A stretch of DNA of 64,000 bases, taken from contig DASVLJ010000015.1 of NCBI GenBank assembly GCA_036384915.1, positions 112,457 to 176,456 on the forward strand, given 5' to 3'. The notes under the pieces were generated by a model. That model was not told the DNA's origin. It searched no databases and saw nothing but the letters and a program-made list of their open reading frames with translations. Shown one piece after another: positions 9,463 to 17,781 of the stretch. The stretch is from PKWO01 sp036384915 (GTDB lineage Bacteria > Pseudomonadota > Gammaproteobacteria > Burkholderiales > Burkholderiaceae_D). The first letter of the stretch is position 1. Every line of letters starts with the position of its first letter. The position numbers and the translations under genes were made by a program.

Positions 9463-9799
9463 GGCGAACTTCCTGCCCGGATGTTGCGGCGGGCCGAAAA
9501 TTGGTCGGCGTAAAGTAAAAATGTCAAGTCACCGCCTTCATGGCGAGTCGGCAGATCGCGTGCATAACCGGCCGCCACTGCGTTTTTGCCGCCTTCCCGC
9601 GACATTATCGCGCCCATATTTGTTGTAAATCAAACCGGGACGTTACCCCAAAACATCGGCACTTGCGCCCCGGACCAAATCGTCCGAAGATAAGATATAT
9701 GGGGGATTGATCCAGCCCGGCCCGAGTTGGTCCGTTTCGGTCGAGCTGGTCCGCTTCAGCCCCTTCCAGCCCCTATGCGGGCCTTTACTGGTGGCCATC
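9463..9799. promoter_or_regulatory. Promoter region of the sugar-binding protein with TGGTCCG repeats
   Basis: A 337-base gap. It holds three copies of TGGTCCG: one inverted (9671-9677, part of CGGAC-N6-GTCCG) and two direct (9728-9734 and 9747-9753, 19 bases apart), all upstream of the start at 9800. They could be binding sites for an unidentified regulator. No CCGACA-type palindrome is present here. Confidence 0.35.
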
Positions 9800-10885
9800 A
9801 TGAAACCATCGCGTGTACTTGGACGGATGCTGCAATGCCTGGCCGCCGCCTTGTTGGCGTCCACGGTCGGGCTGTCATGCGCGTTCGGGCAAGCCCAGGT
9901 CTTCAATCCTGCGTCGTGGGACGGCCCGCGCACCGGGCCGCCGAAACAAGCGGCCAAGACAGTCGTCTTCGTGGCCCAGGATGTGCGCAACGGCGGGATC
10001 ACGGCGCTGTTCCGCAATTTCGAGAATGCGACGCGCCAGCTCGGCTGGCAGGTGCGCCTGCTCGACGGCGCCGGGCAGAGCGACAAGCTGCGCGAGCGCT
10101 TCGGCGAGGCGATCAAGCAAAAGCCCGACGCCATCGTGCTCGGCGGGTTCCAGATCGATGCCGGTCTGGCCGATCTGAGTGCCGAGGCCAGGCGCGCGGG
10201 GATCGTGCTGGTCGGCTGGCATGCCGCCGCCGAACCCGGGCCGACGGCCGAGTTGTTCGACAATGTCGCGACCTCGTCGGGGGAGGTTGCCGCCGATGCG
10301 GCCAATTACGTGATCCAGAACAGCAGCGGGGAGGTGGGCGTGGTCATCATCAACGACGACCGCTTTGCCGTCGCCAATGCCAAGACGAAGCAAATGCAGG
10401 AGGTACTGGCCAAGTGCAAGCGCTGCCATGTCCTGTCCGTGGAAAACGTGGCGATCAGCAATGCGCACGCGGAGATTCCCGCCCTGGTGCATAGCTTGAA
10501 TGCGCGCTTCGGCAAGCGCTGGACGCATACCCTGGCGATCAACGACATATATTTCGACGACATGAATTTCCCGCTGATGGAGGCCGGCAGGACCGACGTG
10601 CGCAATATTTCGGCCGGCGACGGTTCGAACAATGCGATTGCCCGGATCCGCTGGGGCAAATCGCAGCAGGTGGCGACGATTGCCGAACCGCTGGGGGCGC
10701 AGGGGTGGCAGTTGGCCGACGAGTTGAACCGCGCCTTTGCCGGACAGCAGCCCAGCGGTTACGTGACCCGGCCTATTTTGATCACGACGCAGTCCTTGCG
10801 CTTGTTCGAGAGCGCCACGGAGGAACTGGCCTCGTATCGGAGTTCTTATTCGGCAATTTGGAAGGCCGAGACTGCCGTCAAGTAA
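9800..10885 (+). CDS. Periplasmic sugar-binding protein (ribose-binding-like, Peripla_BP_4 type)
   Basis: 361 aa from the ATG at 9800, which gives a signal peptide ending near ...STVGLSCAFGQA. An earlier ATG at 9707 would add 31 residues with no signal sequence in front. Features of the ribose/galactose-binding class are visible: TVVFVAQDVRNGGITALFRNF (strand and helix after the signal), KPDAIVLGGFQIDA, GIVLVGWH, and a late segment with INDIYFDDMN. No ABC permease or ATPase gene accompanies it. The protein may therefore work as a soluble ligand receptor for a sensor kinase, as known for some periplasmic binding proteins, or serve a transporter encoded elsewhere. The ligand cannot be read from sequence. 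Confidence 0.8.
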   Translation: MKPSRVLGRMLQCLAAALLASTVGLSCAFGQAQVFNPASWDGPRTGPPKQAAKTVVFVAQDVRNGGITALFRNFENATRQLGWQVRLLDGAGQSDKLRERFGEAIKQKPDAIVLGGFQIDAGLADLSAEARRAGIVLVGWHAAAEPGPTAELFDNVATSSGEVAADAANYVIQNSSGEVGVVIINDDRFAVANAKTKQMQEVLAKCKRCHVLSVENVAISNAHAEIPALVHSLNARFGKRWTHTLAINDIYFDDMNFPLMEAGRTDVRNISAGDGSNNAIARIRWGKSQQVATIAEPLGAQGWQLADELNRAFAGQQPSGYVTRPILITTQSLRLFESATEELASYRSSYSAIWKAETAVK

Positions 10886-10934
10886 GCCACGCATGCCAAA
10901 TGGTATCGTTACCGTGGCAGCCTCATGCGGGCAC

Positions 10935-10952
10935 ATCCGACAGATGTCGGGT
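10935..10952. promoter_or_regulatory. Candidate response-regulator operator, copy 4
   Basis: ATCCGACAGATGTCGGGT keeps both half-sites (CCGACA and TGTCGG) with AG/GA variation at the centre and one end mismatch. It lies 50 bases after the sugar-binding gene and 217 bases before the pilin-like gene at 11169, which has no other visible operator. Confidence 0.55.
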
Positions 10953-11168
10953 TGTTCAGTTCTTTTCAACGTTCTACGATAGCTGCGTGAAAGAATGATT
11001 GCCCCCAGGAATGATTGCGTGCATGATTGCTTGCGTTGGCCCGTCTCGGGACGGGTAAAGGGGGGCCCGATTGTTGTGGTCATTTCGAAATCGGTACGGT
11101 TCGATTTTTGATGGCTTTCTTTCTGCTTTACGGAAAGCGAAATCGAAATAACCCATGCGAAATAATCC

Positions 11169-11687
11169 ATGAAGTCGCGCGGCTTTACTCTCATTGAACT
11201 CGTCGCCGTCATTTTGATTGTGGCGGTATTGACAGCGGTGGCCTTGCCGAGATTTTTGAATCTCGGAACGTCTTCGCGGATTGCCGCCGTCAATTCCCTC
11301 GCCGGCACGGTCAATACGTCGCTAGGGCTGGTTCATACTGTCGTCTATGCCCAAGGTGCCGGCACGCCCTCGGGGATTCCCGGTGTCACATTCGTCTCGA
11401 TGGACGGCAAGGCTATCCGCGTGTGGAATTCCTATCCCGACCGATGGTGCGACGGAATCGGGGCAATGCTGGCGAATGCCGTTGTTCCGAGCGGCGGTTG
11501 CTACCTTTCCACGGCGGCGGTTCCTTCGACGACGTTCACGTTTTACGGCTATAGCAATGCGACGATTCCCAATGGCGATGCCGGATGGCGGATAGAGACC
11601 GCCCCAACCCCGGCCCAATGTGCGGTGGGGTATCGCTACAACGGCAGCGGACAACCTTCGGTGATTACCTATACGTCAGGCTGTTGA
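11169..11687 (+). CDS. Type IV pilin-like / pseudopilin protein
   Basis: 172 aa. A classic prepilin leader, MKSRG|FTLIELVAVILIVAVL, places the PilD cleavage before Phe6, followed by Glu at mature position 5 and a hydrophobic helix. The C-terminal part is a small globular domain with four cysteines (WCDG, GGCY, AQCA, SGC), consistent with disulfide-stabilised MSHA-type or minor pilins. The gene stands alone with no assembly ATPase or prepilin peptidase nearby, so it depends on pilus or secretion machinery encoded elsewhere, possibly the one served by PilY1. The palindrome 10935-10952 is upstream. It could be a type II secretion pseudopilin rather than a pilus subunit. Confidence 0.88.
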   Translation: MKSRGFTLIELVAVILIVAVLTAVALPRFLNLGTSSRIAAVNSLAGTVNTSLGLVHTVVYAQGAGTPSGIPGVTFVSMDGKAIRVWNSYPDRWCDGIGAMLANAVVPSGGCYLSTAAVPSTTFTFYGYSNATIPNGDAGWRIETAPTPAQCAVGYRYNGSGQPSVITYTSGC

Positions 11688-11691
11688 GCGC

Positions 11692-11913
11692 ATGAAGACC
11701 TTGAAGAACGCACGGATCATGCCGTGCGGCCAGACTGGCGAAATTGAAATCGCGCCCAAGCGCGGCGATCTTGGATTGTTTCGCGAACCGGGCCATGAAA
11801 CCAGAGGTGCCAGGAAGCCTATTCGCGCCATGGCGATGTTTCTGTTGATAGGGGTGGCTGCCCTCGTTGCGTTCGCAAATCTGAGTCGGCCGGTTTTTTC
11901 ATTTTGGCATTGA
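11692..11913 (+). CDS. Small putative membrane protein (73 aa)
   Basis: It starts four bases after the pilin-like stop codon. It has a charged N-terminal half and one hydrophobic segment near the C-terminus (AMAMFLLIGVAALVAF, about residues 45-62). There is no recognisable domain. The close spacing suggests co-translation with the pilin-like gene, but the ORF is short and lacks a strong ribosome site. Confidence 0.4.
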   Translation: MKTLKNARIMPCGQTGEIEIAPKRGDLGLFREPGHETRGARKPIRAMAMFLLIGVAALVAFANLSRPVFSFWH

Positions 11914-12413
11914 ATTCGGCTGGTCTTCCGGCGCTGGCGGCCGGGTATGATAAGAGCCCTCAGTTGCAAAACTTTGTCTAATCCGATCCAAAAATCTTGA
12001 CCATAGGCATTTGCTCGCTAGAATACTAATTAGCAAGCGCCAATTCCTTTCCACGCAGATAAGCCTCTCCCCGTTTTCTGCACGCTCTTGCATCTTGCTG
12101 GCTTGCCATTCTGGCGAAGCGCTTGCCGTCCCGGCTAAACTCCGCCGGCTGTTTCACATAGCAATTGAACCCATTGGTTCCATGTTCGCTGCAAGATTCT
12201 GTGTCCCGATTCGTTGGTGCGTGCCTGAGTCGCGGCGCCGTCGCGGCTGCGAACCCAAGGCGCTGTCCGATTCATTGCAAGAAATGCGGGAATAGGAGAA
12301 AAGACCCGGTTCACGGCCGTGTGCGCCAATGACAGATTTGCAAAACGAACCGTCGCTTCAGGCGGTCGGAGCATCACCTGGAAACTTGTCCTGGAAGGCA
12401 GAGGAGATCGATC
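11914..12413. other. Intergenic region upstream of the chemoreceptor, with an inverted repeat
   Basis: 500 bases with no supported gene. At 12013-12038 the arms GCTCGCTA and TAGCAAGC form an imperfect inverted repeat (7 of 8 pairs) around 10 AT-rich bases, in a locally AT-rich stretch about 375 bases before the chemoreceptor start. It might be an operator. I see no clear flagellar sigma-28 promoter. Confidence 0.3.
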
Positions 12414-14081
12414 ATGAAGCTCGCAAATTTAAAGGTCAGCCATCGTTTGACGCTCGGTTTCGGCGTGCTGATCGTCCTGTTGACAGGCAGCTTGGCATTC
12501 GCGGTAGTCCAGATGTCCGACATCAATCAGGCCGTTCAGGTTTTGACCGAAGACCGCATGCCCAAGGTGAATCTGGCGAACAAGTGGACGATGGCATTGC
12601 TTGAAAGCGCCCGGCATGAGAGGAACATGCTCATCGTCGACGGCCCCGAGGCGATCCAGAAGGAGATGGAAGGATTGCAGGAGTATCAAAAGATCCGCGT
12701 GGAATCCAAGGAGCAACTGGAGAAAACCGTCGTCCTGGCGAAAGGCAAAGTCTTGCTGAACGAGGCCATCGAGGCGCGTAACCAATTCGTTCCGGCGGAG
12801 CAGGAATTTATCCGCCTGATCAAGGCCGGCGACAAGGAAGCTGCCAAGGAGGTCATGCTGCAGAAAATGAAGGCGAGCCAATTGCTGAATATCCAGGCGC
12901 TCGAGAAACTGGCGGCGTTCGAGCAAAGCGCCGCCAGGGAAGACGGGGAGAACGCGGCGAAGCAATACGCCACCAGCAGGACTCTGATCATGGGGCTGAT
13001 CGTCCTGAGCATATTGATCGGCGTTGGTTCCGCCGTCGCCATCGCACGCAGTCTGTTGGCTCAGCTTGGCGGCGAGCCTTCCGATGCGGCCAACGTCGCG
13101 CAGCGCATCGCTTCGGGCGACCTGAATGTCAGCATAGGCCTGCGGCACGGGGATACGTCGAGCATGATGCATTCCATGAAGGAGATGACTGAAAGATTGC
13201 GCACCATCGTCGGCGAAGTCCGGATGGGAGCGGAAACGATCGCGAACGCCACCGGCGAAATCGCGAAAGGCAATCTCGATCTGTCGTCGCGCACGGAGGA
13301 ACAGGCGGCATCGCTTGAGGAGACGGCATCCTCGATGGAGGAGTTGACCGCCACGATCGGGCAAAATGCCGAAAACGCGCGCAGGGGCAACGAGTTGAGC
13401 CAGGCGGCATCGACCGTCGCCGTCCAGGGAGGGGATACGGTTTCCCACGTGGTCCAGACGATGGAGCAAATCAATCATGCGTCCAAGCGCATCGTCGACA
13501 TCATCAGCGTCATCGACGGCATCGCTTTCCAGACCAACATCCTCGCCCTCAACGCCGCGGTCGAAGCGGCCCGGGCCGGCGAGCAAGGACGCGGCTTTGC
13601 GGTCGTGGCGGCCGAAGTCCGCAATCTCGCGCAACGCAGCGCAAGCGCCGCCAAGGAAATCAAGGCGCTGATCGGCGATTCGGTGGACAAGGTCGAAGCC
13701 GGCACGAGGCTCGTCAACGATGCGGGCGAGACCATGTTGCAAGTGGTCGAAAGCGTTCGTCGCGTCACCGCTGTCATCGGAGAAATCAGCAGCGCGAGCG
13801 CCGAGCAGTCTTCCGGGGTCAGCCAGATCAACCAGGCCGTAGCGCAGATGGACGAAGTCACGCAGCAGAATGCCGCACTCGTCGAAGAAGCTGCAGCGGC
13901 AGCGGGAGCCCTGCAGGAACAGGCGCAACGGCTGCTTCAAGCCGTCAGCGTATTCCAGCTCGATGGCGTCAATTCGGTGCCCCGGAATAGCGTGGCGGCA
14001 TTGCCCATGGGGCCGGGCAAGCCCGGCAGGACCAACGTCAGGCCGCTTGTACGGCCCGACCGGCGCCGCCTCTCCGCGTAG
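12414..14081 (+). CDS. Methyl-accepting chemotaxis protein (4HB sensor type)
   Basis: 555 aa. TM1 (about 12-33), a periplasmic four-helix-bundle sensor region (about 34-188, with RMPKVNLANKWTMALLESAR), TM2 (about 190-211, LIMGLIVLSILIGVGSAVAI), HAMP (about 212-265), then the cytoplasmic signalling domain. The conserved hairpin tip that contacts CheA and CheW is intact: IDGIAFQTNILALNAAVEAA and GEQGRGFAVVAAEVRNLAQR. The ribosome site AGAGGAGATC supports the start. It stands alone, with no che genes nearby. It lies beside the mannan locus on the opposite strand to the fructokinase, so a sugar or plant-exudate ligand is possible but unproven. Confidence 0.95.
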   Translation: MKLANLKVSHRLTLGFGVLIVLLTGSLAFAVVQMSDINQAVQVLTEDRMPKVNLANKWTMALLESARHERNMLIVDGPEAIQKEMEGLQEYQKIRVESKEQLEKTVVLAKGKVLLNEAIEARNQFVPAEQEFIRLIKAGDKEAAKEVMLQKMKASQLLNIQALEKLAAFEQSAAREDGENAAKQYATSRTLIMGLIVLSILIGVGSAVAIARSLLAQLGGEPSDAANVAQRIASGDLNVSIGLRHGDTSSMMHSMKEMTERLRTIVGEVRMGAETIANATGEIAKGNLDLSSRTEEQAASLEETASSMEELTATIGQNAENARRGNELSQAASTVAVQGGDTVSHVVQTMEQINHASKRIVDIISVIDGIAFQTNILALNAAVEAARAGEQGRGFAVVAAEVRNLAQRSASAAKEIKALIGDSVDKVEAGTRLVNDAGETMLQVVESVRRVTAVIGEISSASAEQSSGVSQINQAVAQMDEVTQQNAALVEEAAAAAGALQEQAQRLLQAVSVFQLDGVNSVPRNSVAALPMGPGKPGRTNVRPLVRPDRRRLSA

Positions 14082-14094
14082 CGTGAATTCCCGC

Positions 14095-15018
14095 TCAATA
14101 CGGCAAGAGCGTTTCGATGCTTGCCAGCGAAGGCGGCGTTGCGCCTTGGGATAAGCAGGCGGCGGCGCCGGCGGCGACGGCAAAACCCAGATGCTGCTGC
14201 GGCGAGCGCTCCCGGTGGCGCAGCAAGCTGTAGGCCAGCGCCGCGATGCTGGCGTCGCCGGCGCCGACGCTGTCGATCACCTCGATGCGGGGGGGCGGCG
14301 CGCTCCACTGTTCATTGCCGATGTGTAGCGATGCTCCCCGCGCGCCCTTTGTGTACAAGTAGTGCGCGCCGGGATTCCAGCTGCGCAGGGTTGCGAAGGA
14401 GCGCTCGATGTCGGCATCGCGAAACAGGCCGAGCAGGTCTTCCTCGGACACCTTGACGACGTCCGCCAGGGCCGTCATCTCGCGCAAGCTGTCGTCGAAA
14501 CGGCCGTTTGCCAGTTTGCGGTAGTTCGGATCGAAACTGACGGCGATGCCTGCGAGTTTGAGCGTGCGCGCCAGCGCAACCAATCTTGCGGCAAGGGGAG
14601 GGCGTGCCAGGCTGATGCCGCCGAAGTGGGCCCATTTGCAGCTCCCGATCCAGCCGGCAGGCAAGCGTTCGGGGGCGAAATGCAAATCGGCGCTGTCGTC
14701 GCCGACAAAAAAGTAGTCCGGCGGGTCGGTCCGGTGCACGAATGCCAGCAAGGGAGCCTTGTTCACGCGCTGCAGGTAGCGCAGATCCAGTTCCGCCGCG
14801 GCGCTTGCCTTCCACAATGCGTCCCCAAAGACATCTTCGCTGATCGCGCCGGCGAACGCGCTCGGCACACCCAGCCGTGCCATCGCGCGCGCCACGTTCC
14901 AGGTCGAGCCGCCCACCTTGCTGCGCCAGCAGTCCGGCTCGCCGCTCTCCACGATCATATCGGTCAATGCCTCGCCGATGGCGACGAATGCGGGCAGGGA
15001 TGCGTCATTGTGCGGCAT
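14095..15018 (-). CDS. PfkB-family sugar kinase, probably fructokinase
   Basis: 307 aa, usual length for the family. The N-terminal PfkB signature region is VGGSTWNVARAMARLG (about 36-51) and the C-terminal ATP-binding signature is DSVGAGDASIAAL with catalytic Asp255. It would phosphorylate fructose to fructose-6-phosphate. It starts one base after the stop of the AGE-family gene, so the two are translationally coupled: AGE-type isomerases can convert mannose to fructose, and this kinase would feed the product into glycolysis. That pairing is why I favour fructokinase over another PfkB substrate. Confidence 0.87.
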   Translation of the reverse strand: MPHNDASLPAFVAIGEALTDMIVESGEPDCWRSKVGGSTWNVARAMARLGVPSAFAGAISEDVFGDALWKASAAAELDLRYLQRVNKAPLLAFVHRTDPPDYFFVGDDSADLHFAPERLPAGWIGSCKWAHFGGISLARPPLAARLVALARTLKLAGIAVSFDPNYRKLANGRFDDSLREMTALADVVKVSEEDLLGLFRDADIERSFATLRSWNPGAHYLYTKGARGASLHIGNEQWSAPPPRIEVIDSVGAGDASIAALAYSLLRHRERSPQQHLGFAVAAGAAACLSQGATPPSLASIETLLPY

Positions 15019-15019
15019 G

Positions 15020-16228
15020 TCAATGCTCCAGGACGTTCAATACTTCGTAGCATGCGCCCATGGTGTGGTAGTCCACCTTGCCGGCGGGGCTCTTTTCGTC
15101 GCTGAGCTTTCGATTGTCGGCACTGAGCACGCGGTACCAGGCGCCGTGGCGGTGGTCGACAAAATGCTCCCAGCAATACGTCCAGAGCCGCGTGTACCAA
15201 TCCCAGTAGCGCTGCTCCCCGGTGCGGTGGCCGAGCAGGGCCGCCGCCGCCAGGCTTTCGGCTTGCACCCAGAAATATTTCTGTTCGTCGCAAATGCCGC
15301 CGTCCGGGGCGAAGCCGTAATGGATGCCGCCGTGCCGTTCGTCCCAGGCCTTGGCCAGTGCCGTGTCGAACAGGGCGGCCGCGCGCGGCAGCAGCCAGTC
15401 GCCGTTCCCGGCCAGATGGGCGCGATGGCGTTCGAGAATCAGCAGCAGCTTGGCCCACTCGGTCAGGTGCCCGGGTTGGTATCCCCACGGGCGGAAGATA
15501 TTGCTCTTGTCATGGCGATTGTAGTCGCCGTCGATCGACCAGTCCGCGCGATAGTGTTCCCAGATCAGGTCGCCCGCCAGCGCCGCCTGGCGCAACGTGA
15601 TGTTGCGCGCCAATTGTTCCGCGCGCAGGAGATAGGTGCGATTGCCGCAGGCTTCAAACGCTGCTATCAGCGCTTCGCAAGCGTGCATGTTGGCGTTTTG
15701 TCCGCGATACGGCGCCGTTGCCGACCAGTCGGCCGAGGCTTCGTCTGCATACAGGCCGTGTGCCGGTTCCCAGAAACGCTGTTCCATCAAGGCGAATGCC
15801 GCTTCCAGGTCGGCCAGGGAGCCGCGTTCGCCTGCCATATAGGCGTGGGCATGGGCGAGCAGGACAAAAGCCAGGCCGTAGCAATGGTTGGTGCCGTCGG
15901 TGACGGTCTTGGCGCCGTCGCGCCACTGCAGCTCCCAGGCGTAGCCGCCCGTGCGCGGGTCGCGGTGCACCTCGCGCAGGAAGGCCAGGCCGTGGCGCAG
16001 GCGTTCGCGATCGGCCGCTTCGCCGAATTGCCGGTAAGCCATGGCGTGGTTGAAAATGAAACGGGTGCTGCTGACCAGGTGACGGCTGTGGGCGTCGTAT
16101 ACGGTGCCGTCGTCCTTGAAGTAGTGGTAGAAGCCGCCGCTCGGGTCGGAACAGCGCGGGTCGTAGAATTGCCGGGTGTGGCGGATGTGTTCAAGCAGGG
16201 TTGCGCGTGCACGAAAGTCAGGTGGCAT
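15020..16228 (-). CDS. AGE-family sugar epimerase/isomerase (probable D-mannose isomerase)
   Basis: 402 aa from the ATG at 16228, matching the roughly 400-residue N-acylglucosamine 2-epimerase family; a longer ORF start at 16309 adds 27 residues without family similarity. Typical (alpha/alpha)6-barrel motifs are visible: GGFYHYFKDDG and RFIFNHAMAY near the N-terminus, NHCYGLAFVLLAHAHAY mid-protein, FRPWGYQPGHLTEWAKLLLIL and YWDWYTRLWTYCWEHFVDHR near the end. Family members interconvert mannose and fructose, epimerise mannobiose or cellobiose, or act on GlcNAc. The neighbouring fructokinase and mannanase favour mannose isomerase; a mannobiose epimerase is the main alternative. No signal peptide, so cytoplasmic. 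Confidence 0.86.
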   Translation of the reverse strand: MPPDFRARATLLEHIRHTRQFYDPRCSDPSGGFYHYFKDDGTVYDAHSRHLVSSTRFIFNHAMAYRQFGEAADRERLRHGLAFLREVHRDPRTGGYAWELQWRDGAKTVTDGTNHCYGLAFVLLAHAHAYMAGERGSLADLEAAFALMEQRFWEPAHGLYADEASADWSATAPYRGQNANMHACEALIAAFEACGNRTYLLRAEQLARNITLRQAALAGDLIWEHYRADWSIDGDYNRHDKSNIFRPWGYQPGHLTEWAKLLLILERHRAHLAGNGDWLLPRAAALFDTALAKAWDERHGGIHYGFAPDGGICDEQKYFWVQAESLAAAALLGHRTGEQRYWDWYTRLWTYCWEHFVDHRHGAWYRVLSADNRKLSDEKSPAGKVDYHTMGACYEVLNVLEH

Positions 16229-16291
16229 GAAACGGTTCCGTGTGGAAGGGTTGATCGTGAAAGTTCCAGCTGAAATGTATTCGGGCCGCAA

Positions 16292-16364
16292 TGCGCCCTT
16301 CAGGCGCACGAGATTCCCCCGCGCCCGATGGATGACCGGGGCGCGAACACGCCATTCGCGGGGG
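16292..16364 (-). promoter_or_regulatory. Inverted repeats between the LacI-family gene and the AGE gene
   Basis: Two hairpins lie in the 149-base gap: TGCGCC/GGCGCA (16292-16297 and 16303-16308, 5-base loop) and CCCCCGCG/CGCGGGGG (16316-16323 and 16357-16364). They could attenuate or separate transcription of the repressor from that of the two metabolic genes. No operator copy was seen in the gap. Confidence 0.35.
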
Positions 16365-16377
16365 CTGGGACCGACGG

Positions 16378-17526
16378 CTATCGGCGCCCCAGCGGCGGGC
16401 CGCAGACGGTGCTGGCGCGCACCGTGAGCCTGACCGGCGAGATTTTTTCGACCGCCTCGTCGCGCGGGCCGTCCAGCAGCAGTTCGACGCCGAGCCTGCC
16501 CAATTCGGCTTTGTCGATGGAAAGGGTGGTCAAGGGGCGGTGGCCCAACATCGCGTTGGCGATGTCGTCGAAGCCCACGATCGACACGTCATGCGGCACT
16601 TTCAGGCCGGCGGCCAGGCAGCAGCGCATCGCCACCAGCGCGGCGCTGTCGTTGTAGCAAAACACGGCATCCACGGGATTGGGCTGCGACAGGAGGGATT
16701 GCATGGCCTCCGTCGTGCCGGTTTCGGTATCCACGCCGTCGGGCAGTATGGCTTCAAGGCGCGGATCGGCCAGAATCCCGGCGTCGTACAAGGCTTGCCG
16801 GTAGCCGCGTTCCCGTTCGCGGATGCTGTAGTGGCTGAGCGAGCCGCCGATGAAGCCGACGCGCTGGCGCCCCAGGCCGATCAGGTGCTTGGTGGCCAGG
16901 TAGCCGCCCATCATGTTGTCGGGGTTGACCGAGCTGTAGCCGCGCATTTTCATATCGACCAGCACCATGTGCTTGCCCAGGCCGCGCAACGCGCCGAGCG
17001 TTTCCGGCTCGAAGAATCCGGCGCAGATCATGCCGTCGGGCGCATGGCGGCGGATTTGCTCGATCAAACCGTCGGCGGGCCCGACTGCCATGAACGAGAG
17101 CACGATGCCGCGCTTGCGGCAGGCTTCCTCGGCGCCATGCAGCACCGGCGAATAAAAGGGGCTGCTCGATGCGGTGTTGTGCTGCTGATGCAGGAGAAAG
17201 CTCAGGCGGCGTATGCGCTTGGTGCGCAGATTGCTGATGTCGTAGCCCAGCGCCCTGGCCGTCGACAGCACGCGCTGGCGCGTATGCTCGGTCATGCCCG
17301 GCTCGTTCTTCAGGGCGCGCGAAATGGTGCCCGGCGATACACCCGCCGCCTTCGCGACGTCGCGCACCGTGATGTTGCCCTGGAGGGGCGTCGTCATGGT
17401 CGGCTGTCCGGGGTGAGGTGGTGCGGCATCATGAACGTTCTCCTTTGGTGCGGCAACGTCGCTCGCGGCGGAACCGGCGGCGGCTTGCTCATTGTTGGCT
17501 GCTCCAGATGGAATCGAGTCTTGCAT
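16378..17526 (-). CDS. LacI-family repressor of the mannan locus
   Basis: 382 aa from the ATG at 17526. The longer ORF start (17577) would overlap the operator at 17569-17589; an ATG at 17397 is another possibility, so the first 40 residues are uncertain. The LacI helix-turn-helix is NITVRDVAKAAGVSPGTISRALKNEPGM (residues about 50-77), followed by a periplasmic-binding-like effector domain (HMVLVDM, RQRVGFIGGS, DAVFCYNDSAA, VSIVGFDD). It is divergent from the sugar transporter operon, and two GTTTAG-N9-(C/T)TAAAC repeats lie in the shared promoter; a third is upstream of the TonB receptor. I infer that it represses the whole locus and its own gene and is released by a mannan-derived sugar. 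Confidence 0.92.
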   Translation of the reverse strand: MQDSIPSGAANNEQAAAGSAASDVAAPKENVHDAAPPHPGQPTMTTPLQGNITVRDVAKAAGVSPGTISRALKNEPGMTEHTRQRVLSTARALGYDISNLRTKRIRRLSFLLHQQHNTASSSPFYSPVLHGAEEACRKRGIVLSFMAVGPADGLIEQIRRHAPDGMICAGFFEPETLGALRGLGKHMVLVDMKMRGYSSVNPDNMMGGYLATKHLIGLGRQRVGFIGGSLSHYSIRERERGYRQALYDAGILADPRLEAILPDGVDTETGTTEAMQSLLSQPNPVDAVFCYNDSAALVAMRCCLAAGLKVPHDVSIVGFDDIANAMLGHRPLTTLSIDKAELGRLGVELLLDGPRDEAVEKISPVRLTVRASTVCGPPLGRR

Positions 17527-17568
17527 ATCGCCCCCGCTGTAGCAAACGAATCGTCCCGTTTTCAACGA

Positions 17569-17589
17569 GTTTAGCAATGTTTATTAAAC
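17569..17589. promoter_or_regulatory. Candidate LacI-family operator 1 (repressor gene side)
   Basis: GTTTAG, nine bases, TTAAAC: one mismatch from the consensus GTTTAG-N9-CTAAAC, 42 bases upstream of the preferred repressor start. Likely autoregulation. Confidence 0.65.
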
Positions 17590-17666
17590 ACGATGTCGTT
17601 TTGATTTGGCCTTCAATGCTGCTGCGCCGCACAAATGCGGAGGCAATGACCCGGTTGGGCCGTCTT

Positions 17667-17687
17667 GTTTAGTAAAGATGGCTAAAC
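17667..17687. promoter_or_regulatory. Candidate LacI-family operator 2 (transporter operon side)
   Basis: GTTTAG-N9-CTAAAC with perfect arms, 94 bases upstream of the MFS transporter start and 98 bases from operator 1 start to start. The pair flanks the divergent promoter and could allow looping. Confidence 0.72.
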
Positions 17688-17781
17688 TGCGCTGCCAAAA
17701 TGGCGAGGCAATTGACCCCCCAACCAGGGCCATGCACACTTCGCAGCAAGTACAAAACAACGATTCCAAGGAGACTGGTTT

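Noticed and set aside
9493..9510. CCGAAAATTGGTCGG as a fifth CCGACA-type palindrome
   Set aside because: The arms do not match and the spacing differs by one base.
17426..17440. GAACGTTC copy inside the first LacI-family gene
   Set aside because: Resembles the centre of the TTRGAACGTTCYAA operators but lies within coding sequence and lacks the outer TTR/YAA bases.
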